From Leucobacter luti (GTDB lineage: Bacteria > Actinomycetota > Actinomycetes > Actinomycetales > Microbacteriaceae): a stretch of 64,000 nt of DNA. Location: NCBI RefSeq assembly GCF_004217175.1, contig NZ_SHKI01000004.1, positions 393,651 through 457,650 of the forward strand. Reading direction: 5' to 3'. Under the pieces are notes generated by a model that saw only the letters and a list, made by a program, of their open reading frames with translations, was not told the origin of the DNA and did not search any database. Positions 1 to 8,700 of the stretch are shown here, one piece after another (positions within the stretch are counted from its first letter, which is position 1; every line of letters begins with the position of its first letter). The position numbers and the translations under genes are program-made.

Positions 1-924
1 ACCCTCGGTCAGGTGCGCCGGGAGCCCCGCGAGAAACTGGAGCAGCATCGCGCTGCCCGGGTCGTAGACCGCCGCGTCGAGCGTGGTGGTCGCGCTCCCC
101 GGAAGCCACGGCGGGTTGCACACGATCAGCGGGGCCCGGCCCTCCGGGAACATGCTCGTGCGCTGCGCTGTGGCGATCTCGCGGATCCCCAGTCGGGTGA
201 AATTGTCGTTCGCGCAGTCAACCGCGCGCTGGTGAATGTCGGTGCCCACCACCCTGCTCACGCCACGCTTCGCGAGCACGGCCGCTAGCACGCCGGTGCC
301 GGTGCCGATATCGAAGGCGAGCGACTCGGCCGGCAGCGGGGCACCCGCGACGAGGTCGACGTACTCGTGCCGCGTGGGAAGGAAGGTGCCGTAGTGCGGG
401 TGGATTCGCGCGCCGAGACTCGGCACGTCGACGCCGTTCAGATACCACTGGTGCGCGCTCAGCACCCCGGTGAGCTCCTGCAGGCTCACAACGGCGCGGA
501 CCGCACCGGGACGCCCCCCGTACGCGAACGCCACAGCCTCGGCCACTCGCGGGGCGCGGGGCAGCGGCAGCACGACACCGCGGCCGGCAGCGTCGGCTTC
601 GAGCGGGACGAGGATCAGCGAGAGCATGCGAGAGCGCTGGGCGCGCGCCTGCCGGATCCGGTAGAACTCCTCGGCGTCACTGAGAGGCGCACGCGCCGCG
701 GGCTTCTTTTTCTCGCGCGAGAGGCGGCGGTCAACGGCTCCGATCAGCTGCTTCGCGTTGTGAAAATCGCCCAGCCACAGCATCGCCGTACCCTGCGCGG
801 CGTACTTCACGGCCTGGTCGGCGGTGAGGCGATCGTCGACGGGCACCACTCGTTTGGGCGCGGGCCGTCCGTTCGCCGACCACCAGAGGGCGGACTCGGC
901 AGCGCCCGCGGCATCCCAGCGCAC
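1..924 (-). CDS. Class I SAM-dependent methyltransferase, cut by window edge
   Basis: About 308 codons are visible, reading from a GTG at 924 to base 1; the C-terminus lies outside the window. The frame has a TGA near 967 and no ATG after it, so GTG 924 is the first plausible start, though the SD is weak. The C-terminal half has a glycine-rich SAM loop (FDIGTGTGVLA, about residue 204) and an NPPW motif (about residue 270), the active-site signature of MTS/HemK/RsmC-type N-methyltransferases acting on RNA, DNA or protein. The N-terminal half looks like a substrate-binding or degenerate methyltransferase domain. An rRNA substrate is plausible by analogy with RsmC but is not shown by the sequence. 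Confidence 0.75.
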   Translation of the reverse strand, partial: MRWDAAGAAESALWWSANGRPAPKRVVPVDDRLTADQAVKYAAQGTAMLWLGDFHNAKQLIGAVDRRLSREKKKPAARAPLSDAEEFYRIRQARAQRSRMLSLILVPLEADAAGRGVVLPLPRAPRVAEAVAFAYGGRPGAVRAVVSLQELTGVLSAHQWYLNGVDVPSLGARIHPHYGTFLPTRHEYVDLVAGAPLPAESLAFDIGTGTGVLAAVLAKRGVSRVVGTDIHQRAVDCANDNFTRLGIREIATAQRTSMFPEGRAPLIVCNPPWLPGSATTTLDAAVYDPGSAMLLQFLAGLPAHLTEG

Positions 925-1111
925 CAGCGGAGCGCCTGTAGCCGATTCGTGAGCGATAGTTCACCGTCCTCGTGTGGTGTGGGGCCGTGCGCGGAACCGA
1001 GCGCGGATCCCTCAATCCTACGCCGAGCGCGCGTGGCGCTCCGGCCCAGGTCGCACCGGCAATGGCACACCCTCAATGCCCGTCCCGAAACGCCGCTCGC
1101 GCACGAGCCTT

Positions 1112-1481
1112 CGCGCGATTCCCCGAAACGAAGAAAATCCCCGCGAACGCGGAGCTTTTCAGAGTGGATCTGAGGGGCGCGGAATCTTCAACGGAAACGC
1201 GCCCGCGTTTCCAGATTCCGCGCGATTCCCCGAAGACAAAAGGCCCCGCTACTGCGGGGCCAAAGTGGTGGATCTGAGGGGCGCGAGATTTTCAGATGAA
1301 ACGCGTCAGCGTTTCAAAATCTCGCGCGATTCCCCGAAACGAAGAAAAGCCCCGCGAACGCGGAGCTTTTCAGAGTGGATCTGAGGGGCGCGGAATCTTC
1401 AACGGAAACGCGCCAGCGTTTCCAGATTCCGCGCGATTCCCCGAAACGAAGAAAAGCCCCGCGAACGCGGAGCTTTTCAGA
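1112..1481. repeat. Tandem array of tRNA-Ala 3'-end copies with hairpins
   Basis: Directly 3' of tRNA-Ala (minus strand) the last bases of the tRNA, GTGGATCTGAGGGG on the plus strand, recur at 1164, 1268 and 1375 besides the real gene at 1482, with spacings of 104, 107 and 107 bp. Each unit holds a long hairpin (1177-1223, 1281-1327, 1388-1434) in place of the T-arm, then a rho-independent terminator (1133-1160, 1242-1261, 1344-1371). The hairpins differ in sequence but keep pairing: GCGCGGAATCT/AGATTCCGCGC in units 1 and 3, GCGCGAGATTTT/AAAATCTCGCGC in unit 2. A fourth partial unit lies at 1112-1163. No gene was found between 925 and 1481. Confidence 0.9.
1451..1478 (-). terminator. Terminator of tRNA-Ala
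   Basis: Stem GAAAAGCCCCGCG / CGCGGAGCTTTTC with a two-base loop and one mismatch, starting 5 bases after the tRNA 3' end. It is repeated with little change at 1344-1371 and 1133-1160. The unit at 1242-1261 uses a different stem, GGCCCCGC/GCGGGGCC. Confidence 0.75.
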
Positions 1482-1482
1482 G

Positions 1483-1555
1483 TGGATCTGAGGGGAATCG
1501 AACCCCTGACCTTCTCATTGCGAACGAGACGCGCTACCAACTGCGCCACAGACCC
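1483..1555 (-). tRNA. tRNA-Ala (anticodon CGC)
   Basis: A 73-nt cloverleaf reads on the minus strand. The acceptor stem is GGGTCTG/CAGATCC, the D arm GCGC-AGTTGGTA-GCGC, the anticodon loop TTCGCAA (anticodon CGC, reading GCG) and the T arm AGGGG-TTCGATT-CCCCT. CCA is not encoded. GCG is a very common codon in this genome. Confidence 0.95.
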
Positions 1556-1604
1556 TTACAGCGATCCAGCATAGCAATCCAGGGCCACTGACGCGAAATC
1601 GACG

Positions 1605-2639
1605 CTATCCGGCGTTGCGGCGGCGGCGCAGGGCGGCGTCGAGATCGGGCATCCCCTGGCTGGTGTCGCCGATCACGCCCATTCCGCGGAGGCGCTGCTG
1701 CGCGGCACGCTGTTCGGCCGCGGCCGCAGACATTGGGGCGCGCTTGGGCGCGGGTGCTTCTGCGGCGGCGCGCTCGGGCTGCGACACCGAGGGCGCGGCG
1801 GGCGCGGGGGCAGCCGGCGTGGTTTGTGCGCCGGCGGCGCGCTCGCGTGCCACCTGCTCGCGAACCTCGCGGAGCAGGATCGAGTCGGTCTGGTTTTCCT
1901 GGGCGCTCGGCCGTTCAGCGCGGGCACGGGCCATGGTGCGGGCTCGTGCGATGCGCTCGGCAGCCGCACGCTGGGCGGCTGCGTGAGCCGCCGCGGCATC
2001 GCCGGTTTCCCCGGTCGACGCCGGGGCCTGGGTGGGGATCTCGGCCGGGGCGGCGTCCGCGATCACCTGCTCCGCCTCAATCTGCGGCACCTGCACGCGG
2101 CCCGGGGCCAGCAGCACCAGTCCGCCGACGGACGCGACCGCGAGCAGGGCGGAGCACACGAGCAGCATTGGACCGCTGCCGGCGACCGCGAGGCCCACGC
2201 CAACGAGCGTTCCGAGCACCCCGGAGAGCGCGGCAAGCGCGGCTACGGCGCGCAGCCTGCGCGCGCTGGGGCGGCGGAGTCGTGCCGAGCGCTTCGCGGC
2301 AGCCTCTCGGCGACGCATCTCTTGCGCCCGGATCTCGGCTCGCACTGACGCGGCGCGGGCTTCGGCGAGATCGGCGGCGCGCTCGGCCTCCTGCTGGCGC
2401 TGTGCGGTCCGCAGCAGCTTCTCGTGTGCCAGCGCCTCACGCGCGTTCGCTTCGATCCGCACTTCCTGGGGCACCTCGGAGGTCTCCGCGAGCACCCGCA
2501 GCGTGCGTTGCAGCCGCAAAGCGTTCTTCTCGGCGGCCTGGAACTCGCGCCGCCGGGTCCACGCCGGCACCAATACGGCAGCCCAGAGGAGGGCCGCAAC
2601 CAAGAAGATCACGCCACCGCCGAGAACACCGCCTGTCAT
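1605..2639 (-). CDS. Membrane protein with N-terminal anchor and coiled coil, function unknown
   Basis: 344 aa from ATG 2639. The frame stays open further upstream, but only through a GGGTCGGATC minisatellite, so this ATG, followed at once by a hydrophobic helix, is preferred. Visible parts: one N-terminal TM helix (about residues 3-25), a charged Ala/Glu/Arg-rich region likely to form a coiled coil (about 30-125), a hairpin of two hydrophobic helices (about 140-185), and an Ala/Pro-rich low-complexity tail ending in an Arg-rich segment. I do not recognise the family. It may be an envelope or division-associated protein, but nothing in the sequence proves it. It stands alone downstream of the repeats. 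Confidence 0.65.
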   Translation of the reverse strand: MTGGVLGGGVIFLVAALLWAAVLVPAWTRRREFQAAEKNALRLQRTLRVLAETSEVPQEVRIEANAREALAHEKLLRTAQRQQEAERAADLAEARAASVRAEIRAQEMRRREAAAKRSARLRRPSARRLRAVAALAALSGVLGTLVGVGLAVAGSGPMLLVCSALLAVASVGGLVLLAPGRVQVPQIEAEQVIADAAPAEIPTQAPASTGETGDAAAAHAAAQRAAAERIARARTMARARAERPSAQENQTDSILLREVREQVARERAAGAQTTPAAPAPAAPSVSQPERAAAEAPAPKRAPMSAAAAEQRAAQQRLRGMGVIGDTSQGMPDLDAALRRRRNAG

Positions 2640-2784
2640 GTGCCTCACTGTACGGCGTCGCCGGGCCGTGGAGCCGTCGGCACGCCGCAACCCCGCATCG
2701 GAGGGCCGCGCGGCCGGCTCGGGCGCCTGGATTTCCGACCCCAAGCCACACATCCGACCCGCTTCCCCGGCGGCCTGCCCGCGC

Positions 2785-3010
2785 GAAGCGGGTCGGATCT
2801 GGGTGGGCGGGTCGGATCTCTCCCACAGGGTCGGATCTGGGCGGGCGGGTCGGACCGGGCCCACCGGGCCGGATCCGGGCGGGCGGGTCGGATCTGGGCG
2901 GGCGGGTCGGACCGGGCCCACCGGGTCGGATCCGCGCCACAGGGTCGGATCCGCGCCACCGGGCCGGACCCGGCCGACCGGGTCGGACCTGAGCCACCGG
3001 GTCGGACCCG
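2785..3010. repeat. GGGTCGGATC minisatellite
   Basis: More than ten degenerate copies of a unit of about 15-19 bp with core GGGTCGGATC or GGGTCGGACC, joined by GGGC- or CCAC-rich spacers, fill the space between the gene starting at 2639 and the acetyltransferase stop at 3018. The reverse strand could encode repeated Arg-Ser-Asp-Pro-Pro peptides, but no SD or start supports translation. The rest of 2640-2784 shows no gene. Confidence 0.85.
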
Positions 3011-3017
3011 CGAGCCG

Positions 3018-3620
3018 CTAGCCTCGCGGCAGCCGCGAGATCATCGGCCCGTCCTCGCGCAGCGCGACGAAGCAGTCGTGGTCGCGCCACGCCCCGTCGA
3101 TGTGGATGTACGCGGCCCGCCGCCCCTCCGGGCGCATGCGCAGCTTCTCCACCACGCGCAGCGAGGCCGCGTTCTCGGGGCGGATGCAGATCTCCACCCG
3201 GTGGAGGCCGAGCGTGACGAACACATAGTCGATCGCGAGCGCCACCGCGGTGGGCGCGATGCCGCGCCCGGCCGCGTGCTCAGACACCCAGTACCCGATC
3301 TGCGACGACTGGAGGGCGCCGCCCGAGAGCTCGGAGATGCTGAGCTGCCCCACGATCTCGGTGTCGTAGAGGATCACAAACGGCACGCCGCTGCCGGCCT
3401 TGAGCTGACGCCGGTACGCGCGAATGGTGGGCCGCATCGGCACCGAGCCGGGCTCGATGCTGCGCCCGGACGGGTGGGTCGCCTCCCAGCGCCGCAGCCA
3501 GTCGCGGTTGCCGCGCAGCAGCGCCCGCAGCGCCTCAGCGTCGCCCGCCCGGACCACGCGCAGCGTCACCCGGCCCGCGGTGAGCGGGGCGGGGACGTCG
3601 ATCACGCGGCCGAGCGGCAC
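3018..3620 (-). CDS. GNAT N-acetyltransferase, RimJ/RimL type
   Basis: 200 aa, close to the usual RimJ/RimL length. The acetyl-CoA loop GRGIAPTA sits near residue 123 in the expected GNAT context: a YWVSEHAAGRG strand-loop before it and an IRPENAASLRVVEKL helix after it, both typical of enzymes that acetylate N-termini of ribosomal proteins. It begins 7 bases after the galU stop and may be co-transcribed with it. The exact substrate cannot be read from sequence; RimJ-like activity on a ribosomal protein is the family expectation. Confidence 0.85.
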   Translation of the reverse strand: MPLGRVIDVPAPLTAGRVTLRVVRAGDAEALRALLRGNRDWLRRWEATHPSGRSIEPGSVPMRPTIRAYRRQLKAGSGVPFVILYDTEIVGQLSISELSGGALQSSQIGYWVSEHAAGRGIAPTAVALAIDYVFVTLGLHRVEICIRPENAASLRVVEKLRMRPEGRRAAYIHIDGAWRDHDCFVALREDGPMISRLPRG

Positions 3621-3626
3621 GCTCCG

Positions 3627-4553
3627 CTAGCCTTCGCGTCGCGCGCGCAGCTGTTCGGCGAAGTCGATCACCCAGTTTGAGATCTCGGTGCCGAGCTCGT
3701 CGTGGTCCACCCCGAGCAGCACGTTCGCCTTGATCCAGTCGGCACGGTCGCCCGTGTCGTAGCGGCGGCCGCGGAAGATCACGCCGTAGACGGGCGCCTC
3801 GCCCTTGCCCTCGGCGAGCTGGTGCAGCGCGTCCGTGAGCTGGATCTCGCCGCCGCGGCCGGGCGGGAGCTCGTCGAGGATGTCGAAGATCTCGGGGCGC
3901 AGCACGTAGCGGCCGATCACGGCGAGGTTTGACGGGGCTTCCGCGGCGGCCGGCTTCTCAACGAGGCCGGTGATGCGCACCACGTCGGCGTCGTCCGTGG
4001 CCTCGACGGCGGCGCAGCCGTAGAGGTGGATCGACTCCTGCGGCACCTCCATGAGCGCGATCACGGTCGCGCCGCGGGCGTCGTGCTCGGCGATCATGCG
4101 GTCGAGCAGCGGATCGCGCGCGTCGATCAGGTCGTCGCCGAGCAGCACGGCGAACGACTCGTCTCCAACGTGGCCGCGCGCCCGGCCCACCGCGTGGCCC
4201 AGGCCGAGCGGCTGACCCTGGCGGAGGAAATAGACCTCGGCGAGCTCGCTCGACTCGTGCACCTTGCCGAGCTTGCCGTCGTCGCCCTTTCGCTCGAGCG
4301 AGTACTCAAGCTCGGGGACGCTGTCGAAGTGGTTCACGAGGTTGTCTTTGTTGCGCCCCGTGATGATGAGCACGTCGCCGAGGCCGGCCGAGGCCGCCTC
4401 TTCGACGACGTACTGGATCGCCGGCTTGTCGACGATCGGGAGCATCTCTTTCGGCATCGCCTTCGTCGCGGGGAGGAAGCGAGTGCCGAGGCCCGCTGCC
4501 GGGATCACAGCTTTGGTGACGGCCGACTTCTGGGCGCGCTGAACTTCAGTCAT
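3627..4553 (-). CDS. galU: UTP-glucose-1-phosphate uridylyltransferase
   Basis: 308 aa, the normal GalU length. It makes UDP-glucose from UTP and glucose-1-phosphate for cell-wall glycans and glycolipids. The nucleotidyltransferase signature AAGLGTRFLPATKAMPKEM lies near residue 20, followed by DKPAIQYVVEEA, the GDDLID loop and VEKP in the sugar-binding half. It is divergent from the 5-formyl-THF cyclo-ligase gene (about 80 bp between starts) and is followed closely by the acetyltransferase gene. A galU next to a 5-FCL gene is a common arrangement in related actinobacteria. Confidence 0.95.
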   Translation of the reverse strand: MTEVQRAQKSAVTKAVIPAAGLGTRFLPATKAMPKEMLPIVDKPAIQYVVEEAASAGLGDVLIITGRNKDNLVNHFDSVPELEYSLERKGDDGKLGKVHESSELAEVYFLRQGQPLGLGHAVGRARGHVGDESFAVLLGDDLIDARDPLLDRMIAEHDARGATVIALMEVPQESIHLYGCAAVEATDDADVVRITGLVEKPAAAEAPSNLAVIGRYVLRPEIFDILDELPPGRGGEIQLTDALHQLAEGKGEAPVYGVIFRGRRYDTGDRADWIKANVLLGVDHDELGTEISNWVIDFAEQLRARREG

Positions 4554-4632
4554 GCAGGCCAGCCTAATGATGTGCGCGTCCCAGGCAAAGTTCCCCCGCG
4601 GATTCGAGCCGTGGCCGAGCTAGGCTGTGGCT

Positions 4633-5238
4633 ATGGGTGCGGCCACGAGTGCGGCGAGCGGCGAGCGCAAGCGCGAGGTGCGCGCGACGGTGCGCGCGCG
4701 GCGGGCGGCGCGCTCCCCCGAGCGACGCGAGCGCGACGCCGCCGAGCTCTCTCACCACCTGATCGAGCTGGTGCGCGCGGCGGGCGCCCGCACCGTGACC
4801 TGCTACCTCCCGATGGCGGACGAGCCGGACCCGAGCGGCTTCCTCGACTGGGCGCTCGGCGCCGGCGTGGACGTGCTGTTGCCAGTGTCGTTGCCGGATC
4901 GGGGGCTTGCCTGGGCGCGGCACTCCGTCGCGCCGCAGGTCGTCGGTCGCCACGGGATCCGGGAGCCCGCTGGGCCGCGTCTCCCGGGGAGCGCGGCCCG
5001 GGACGCCGAGCTCCTGCTCGTGCCCGCCTGCGCGGTCGATGTGACGGGCACCCGACTGGGCTGGGGGCTCGGCTACTACGACCGCGTGCTCGCCACGCTG
5101 GATCCGCGCGTGCCGGTCTTCGCGGTCGTGTTTGCCGAGGACGTGCTCGACCGTCTCCCGCGCGACCCGCACGATGTCCCCGTCGACGGCGCGGTCACCC
5201 CGGCGGGCACCCGGCGTTTTCCCGATCAGAGGCACTAG
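4633..5238 (+). CDS. 5-formyltetrahydrofolate cyclo-ligase
   Basis: About 201 aa. It converts 5-formyl-THF to 5,10-methenyl-THF with ATP, returning a stored folate to one-carbon metabolism. The family signature GTRLGWGLGYYDR is near residue 142, and the N-terminal basic segment RKREVRATVRARR matches the ATP/phosphate-binding start of the family. ATG 4633 is chosen; an in-frame GTG at 4627 would add two residues. The stop lies 11 bases before the FmdB-type gene, so the two are probably one transcript. Confidence 0.93.
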   Translation: MGAATSAASGERKREVRATVRARRAARSPERRERDAAELSHHLIELVRAAGARTVTCYLPMADEPDPSGFLDWALGAGVDVLLPVSLPDRGLAWARHSVAPQVVGRHGIREPAGPRLPGSAARDAELLLVPACAVDVTGTRLGWGLGYYDRVLATLDPRVPVFAVVFAEDVLDRLPRDPHDVPVDGAVTPAGTRRFPDQRH

Positions 5239-5249
5239 GATGGGTAATT

Positions 5250-5501
5250 GTGCCTACCTACGCTTACCGGTGCGCCGACTGCGGCCACGCGTTCGACGTC
5301 TACCAGTCGTTCTCAGATGACGCGCTGACCGTCTGCCCCGAGTGCGAGGGCACGCTGCGCAAGGTGTTCGGATCGCTCGGCGTGACGTTTAACGGCTCGG
5401 GCTTCTACAGCACCGACTCGCGCTCCGGCGGATCCGGATCCGGATCGTCGAGCTCAGGCTCAAGCTCATCGAGCAGCTCGAGCTCCTCCAGCAGCTCCTA
5501 G
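5250..5501 (+). CDS. FmdB-type zinc-ribbon protein with serine tail
   Basis: 83 aa from GTG 5250. Residues 1-50 are the FmdB/CxxC_CXXC_SSSS putative regulatory domain: PTYAYRCADCGH near the start and CPECEG about 25 residues later form a zinc ribbon. The last 30 residues are almost only Ser and Gly. The Ser codons are mixed (TCG, AGC, TCC, TCA), so this is not simple triplet slippage. The family is widespread and small, with no firm function; roles in regulating amidases or in formamide metabolism are old guesses. It follows the folate gene closely. Confidence 0.88.
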   Translation: MPTYAYRCADCGHAFDVYQSFSDDALTVCPECEGTLRKVFGSLGVTFNGSGFYSTDSRSGGSGSGSSSSGSSSSSSSSSSSSS

Positions 5502-5541
5502 CCGCGCACCTCCTCCGGGGCACCGCGAGGTGACGCCCGGG

Positions 5542-5748
5542 CTACCCCCAGTGCGGGGGTTTGTCGCGGCGCAGCCGCTCCTCGTTCGCGCGATCTGCGG
5601 ACCCCGGTGCGGCGTCGCCGTCGCCCCAGCCCGCCGCCTGGTCTTCGCCGGCCTGCGCGTCGAGCGGGTGCTCGGACGGCCGCGGGTCCACGCCCGCGGG
5701 CGCGGGGCGCTGCGCGCGCCGCGAGCGGCGCGGCTGCTGCTCGGTCAC
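5542..5748 (-). CDS. Small partner protein overlapping the DUF4011 gene
   Basis: 68 aa. The GTG start at 5748 overlaps the TGA stop of the helicase-like gene in the classic GTGA arrangement, so the two are translationally coupled. The protein is charged and probably disordered, with a distinctive C-terminus ERLRRDKPPHWG. I do not recognise a named family; the retained Pro-Pro-His-Trp-Gly end looks like a short binding motif. The coupling suggests it acts with the large upstream protein. Low-complexity sequence makes this less certain than its neighbours. Confidence 0.6.
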   Translation of the reverse strand: MTEQQPRRSRRAQRPAPAGVDPRPSEHPLDAQAGEDQAAGWGDGDAAPGSADRANEERLRRDKPPHWG

Positions 5749-8700
5749 GCGCGGCCCGCGGCCGCGGCGGCCTCCCCGGCCTCGCGACCGACGATCCGCG
5801 CGATGCGGCGCGCGGCCTCGTCGGGGTCGGCGAACAGGTCGAAGCTCTGCACCCGGTGGTAGTGCCAACCGAGACGGCGGAGCACGGCCGGCCGCAGGCG
5901 CAGCGTGTCGCGCAGGCTGTCTGAGCCGTCACCGAGGTCGATCTCGATGGCGATCGCGCGCCCCGCGTACGAAGCGGCGAGCGGGATCACGCCGCGGTAG
6001 TCGAGCGCCACGGTGAGCCCGAGGGCCTCAAGCCGGTCGGCGAGCTCCCCCACCATCGGGTCGCGCTCCGCCGGCAGGGCGGGCGGCTCGGGGGCCGGGT
6101 GCTCAAGCGCGAGCAGCTGCGCCAGCTCAACCACGCCGTGCTTGATGCGGGCGGAGTCGAGATCCTCGGGCTTAAAGCAGCTCACGATCGTCATTGCGCG
6201 GCGGGCGCGGGTCATCGCGACCGCGAGCAGCCGCTCGCCGCCGGGCCGACCGAGGCCACCGAAGTTTGAGAGCACCCGGCCGTGCGGGGTGCGGCCGTAG
6301 CCGATCGAGAAGATCACGCGGTCCCGGCTCTGCGCGGTCGCCTGCTCCAGGGTGAGCACCGCGAACGGTTCCGCCCGCTCCCCGAGCAGGAAGTCACGGT
6401 ACTGCGGGAACTTCGAGAACGCCTGCAGCACGGCCTGGTACACGCGAACCGCGTGCCGCTCGCTGGCCGTGATCACCATGAGCGATTCGCCGGCGCGCTC
6501 GGAGGCGTGCTCAAGCACGAGCTGCACGACCCGATCAACCTCGGCGTCGGTGCTCTCCACCGCGCCGGTCTGCTGATCGGGCAGCCCCTGGCCGCCGCGC
6601 ACGAACTCGTACGTGAGGCTCGAGTGGCCGAGGAAGCTGCCGGCCCACGGCAGCGACTGGATCGCGCCGTCGTAGAACCGAGTGTTGACCAGCTGCGTGA
6701 GATCCTCGCCGCCCGCGCGGTAGCTGCGCGTGAGGGTGAGCGTGGGCAGCACCTCGCCGAGCTCCGCAAACGCGGAGCGGCGGTGCAGCGCTTCGGCGTC
6801 GCTCGCATCGTCGACCGGTGCGCCAACGGAGATCTCGAAGTGGGCCGGAGTCTGCGTCATGGTGTCGCCGAACGCCACCACCTGCGTGGCGCGGCGGATC
6901 GCTCCGAGGTTCTCCACGAGCGTGGTCGCTCCCGCGTCGACGAGCAGCACGGTGTCGAAGCGCATGCTGTCGGGCAGCTGTGCCACCTCGTACGGGGACA
7001 TGGTCCAGACGGGGGCGAGCACGCCAAGCAGGTGCGGTGCGCCCTGCGCCAGCGCGGCCACCGAGGCGTCGGGCCGGCGCAGTGCCTCGCGCATCGCAAG
7101 CGCCTCCTGCTTGTGATCGAGCACGGCAACCCGCCACGCGTCGGCGAGGGTCGCCGCGAGCAGCGCGCCGTTCGCGCCAGCGTGCGCGTCGTCGACCAAG
7201 CGGAAGTCCGCTTCAAGGCGCTCAAGCACCCCGGTGTTGGCGCTCAGCAGTGCCGGGTTGGTCTGCAGCATCCGCTCAAGCGCCGACTGCCACCAGGCGA
7301 GCTCAAGCTCGCTGGCGACGTCCTCCGCGGGGACGTGGCGCGCCGAGAGATCGTCGAGCAGCGGCTCGAGGTGCGCGGCGCGCATGCGCTCCACGATCGT
7401 GGTGCGCTCCTGGATGTTCTGCAGCACCTCGGACTCGCGGGCGAGATCGGAGATCCGCGTGGCGAGCGCGCCAAGCGAGCGGTTCTTGAGCCGATCCGGA
7501 TCCGCGGCGACGCCGAGCACGCGGTCGAGCTCGTCGAGATCCTGATAGGCGGACTGGTAGGCGACAACCACGTCGGCGATGCCCAGCGGCACCTCCGGGC
7601 GCGCGCCGACCACCGTGGTGTAGCGCTGCCACAGCACGCGCTGCTGCTGGATCTGCACGAGGCGGGAGTACATGTCGGTGATGTGCACGCCCGGGCGCAC
7701 GTACTCGCGGGCGAGCTTACGCAGGCGCCGCTTGTTCGCCGCCGACATCTCATCGCCGCCACGCGGCGCGTGCGCCGCGATCACCTCGGTGAGCGAGCGG
7801 TCGTAGACGGCCGGGGTGAAGCGATCGAGCGTGTCGCGGATTCCCATGAGGAGGCGCAGGTACACGCCCAGCTCGGCGATCGTCTCGTAGGGCCGCATCG
7901 ATGTCTGGCCGATCACCTCGTTGGCCATCGAGATGAGACGCGGCAGCTGCGACTCGGCGAGGTCCACCGCGAGACCGTACGCGGTGCGCGCCTCCTCGGT
8001 CGTGCCAAAGTTGACGCCGTACCAGGGCGAGTCCTCGGGACCGTACTGGAACTGGCCCAGCCGGGCGACCTCGGTGAGGGCCTCGGCCATCGAGCTGCGA
8101 TCGAGCGTGAGCTGGCCGAGCGCCTGATCGTCGAGCCGCACGGTAGTGCTCGGCGGCCGCTCGCTCAGCGACAGCACCGTGAGACGGCGCAGCGCGTCGA
8201 GCGGGGAGACCCCGTAGCGCGGATCGGCGCCCGACAGCGCGCCGCGGTAGTCGCGGAGCACGCCGCGCAGGCGTGTCAGGGCAGCGTCGACCTCGCCGAG
8301 CTGTTCGGCCCTGGCGTTCTCGTTGCGGCTGATCGACTCGACCAGATTGCGGCGCAGCCGGCGCGGGCCGACCGAGAGGCCAGCGAGCCCGGCGCGCGTG
8401 AGGCGGTGGGAGATGCCGTCGAGCGTGGCCCGGCGCGGCGAGACCACGAGCACGCGCTTGCCCTCGCGGGCGAGGCTCCCGATGGCGTTGACCACGGTCT
8501 GCGTGCCGCCCGTGCCGGGCAGCGTGTGGACCACGATCGAGTGGCCGGCGTCGATCTGGGCGAGCACGTCGTCCTGCTCGGCGTCGGCGTCGTAGAGGAA
8601 GCGGTCCACGTCGGGTGAGCGCTCATCTGGGTGCGTGGCACTGACCGGGCGGTACGCGGCAAGGAGCTGCTCGCGCGCTGGCTCACTGCCGCAGACGGCC

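Noticed and set aside
1112..1481. Phage or plasmid attachment sites at the tRNA-Ala
   Set aside because: Repeated 3' ends look like att sites, but no integrase or mobile genes are near and every unit carries a hairpin and terminator.
2640..2921. N-terminal extension of the gene starting at 2639
   Set aside because: It would be built only from minisatellite peptide repeats; ATG 2639 begins a normal hydrophobic anchor.
2785..3010. CRISPR array
   Set aside because: Units are short and degenerate with no unique spacers, and there are no cas genes.
6282..8618. Long open frame on the plus strand across the DUF4011 gene
   Set aside because: Antisense shadow of a real gene in GC-rich DNA; no family features and no SD.
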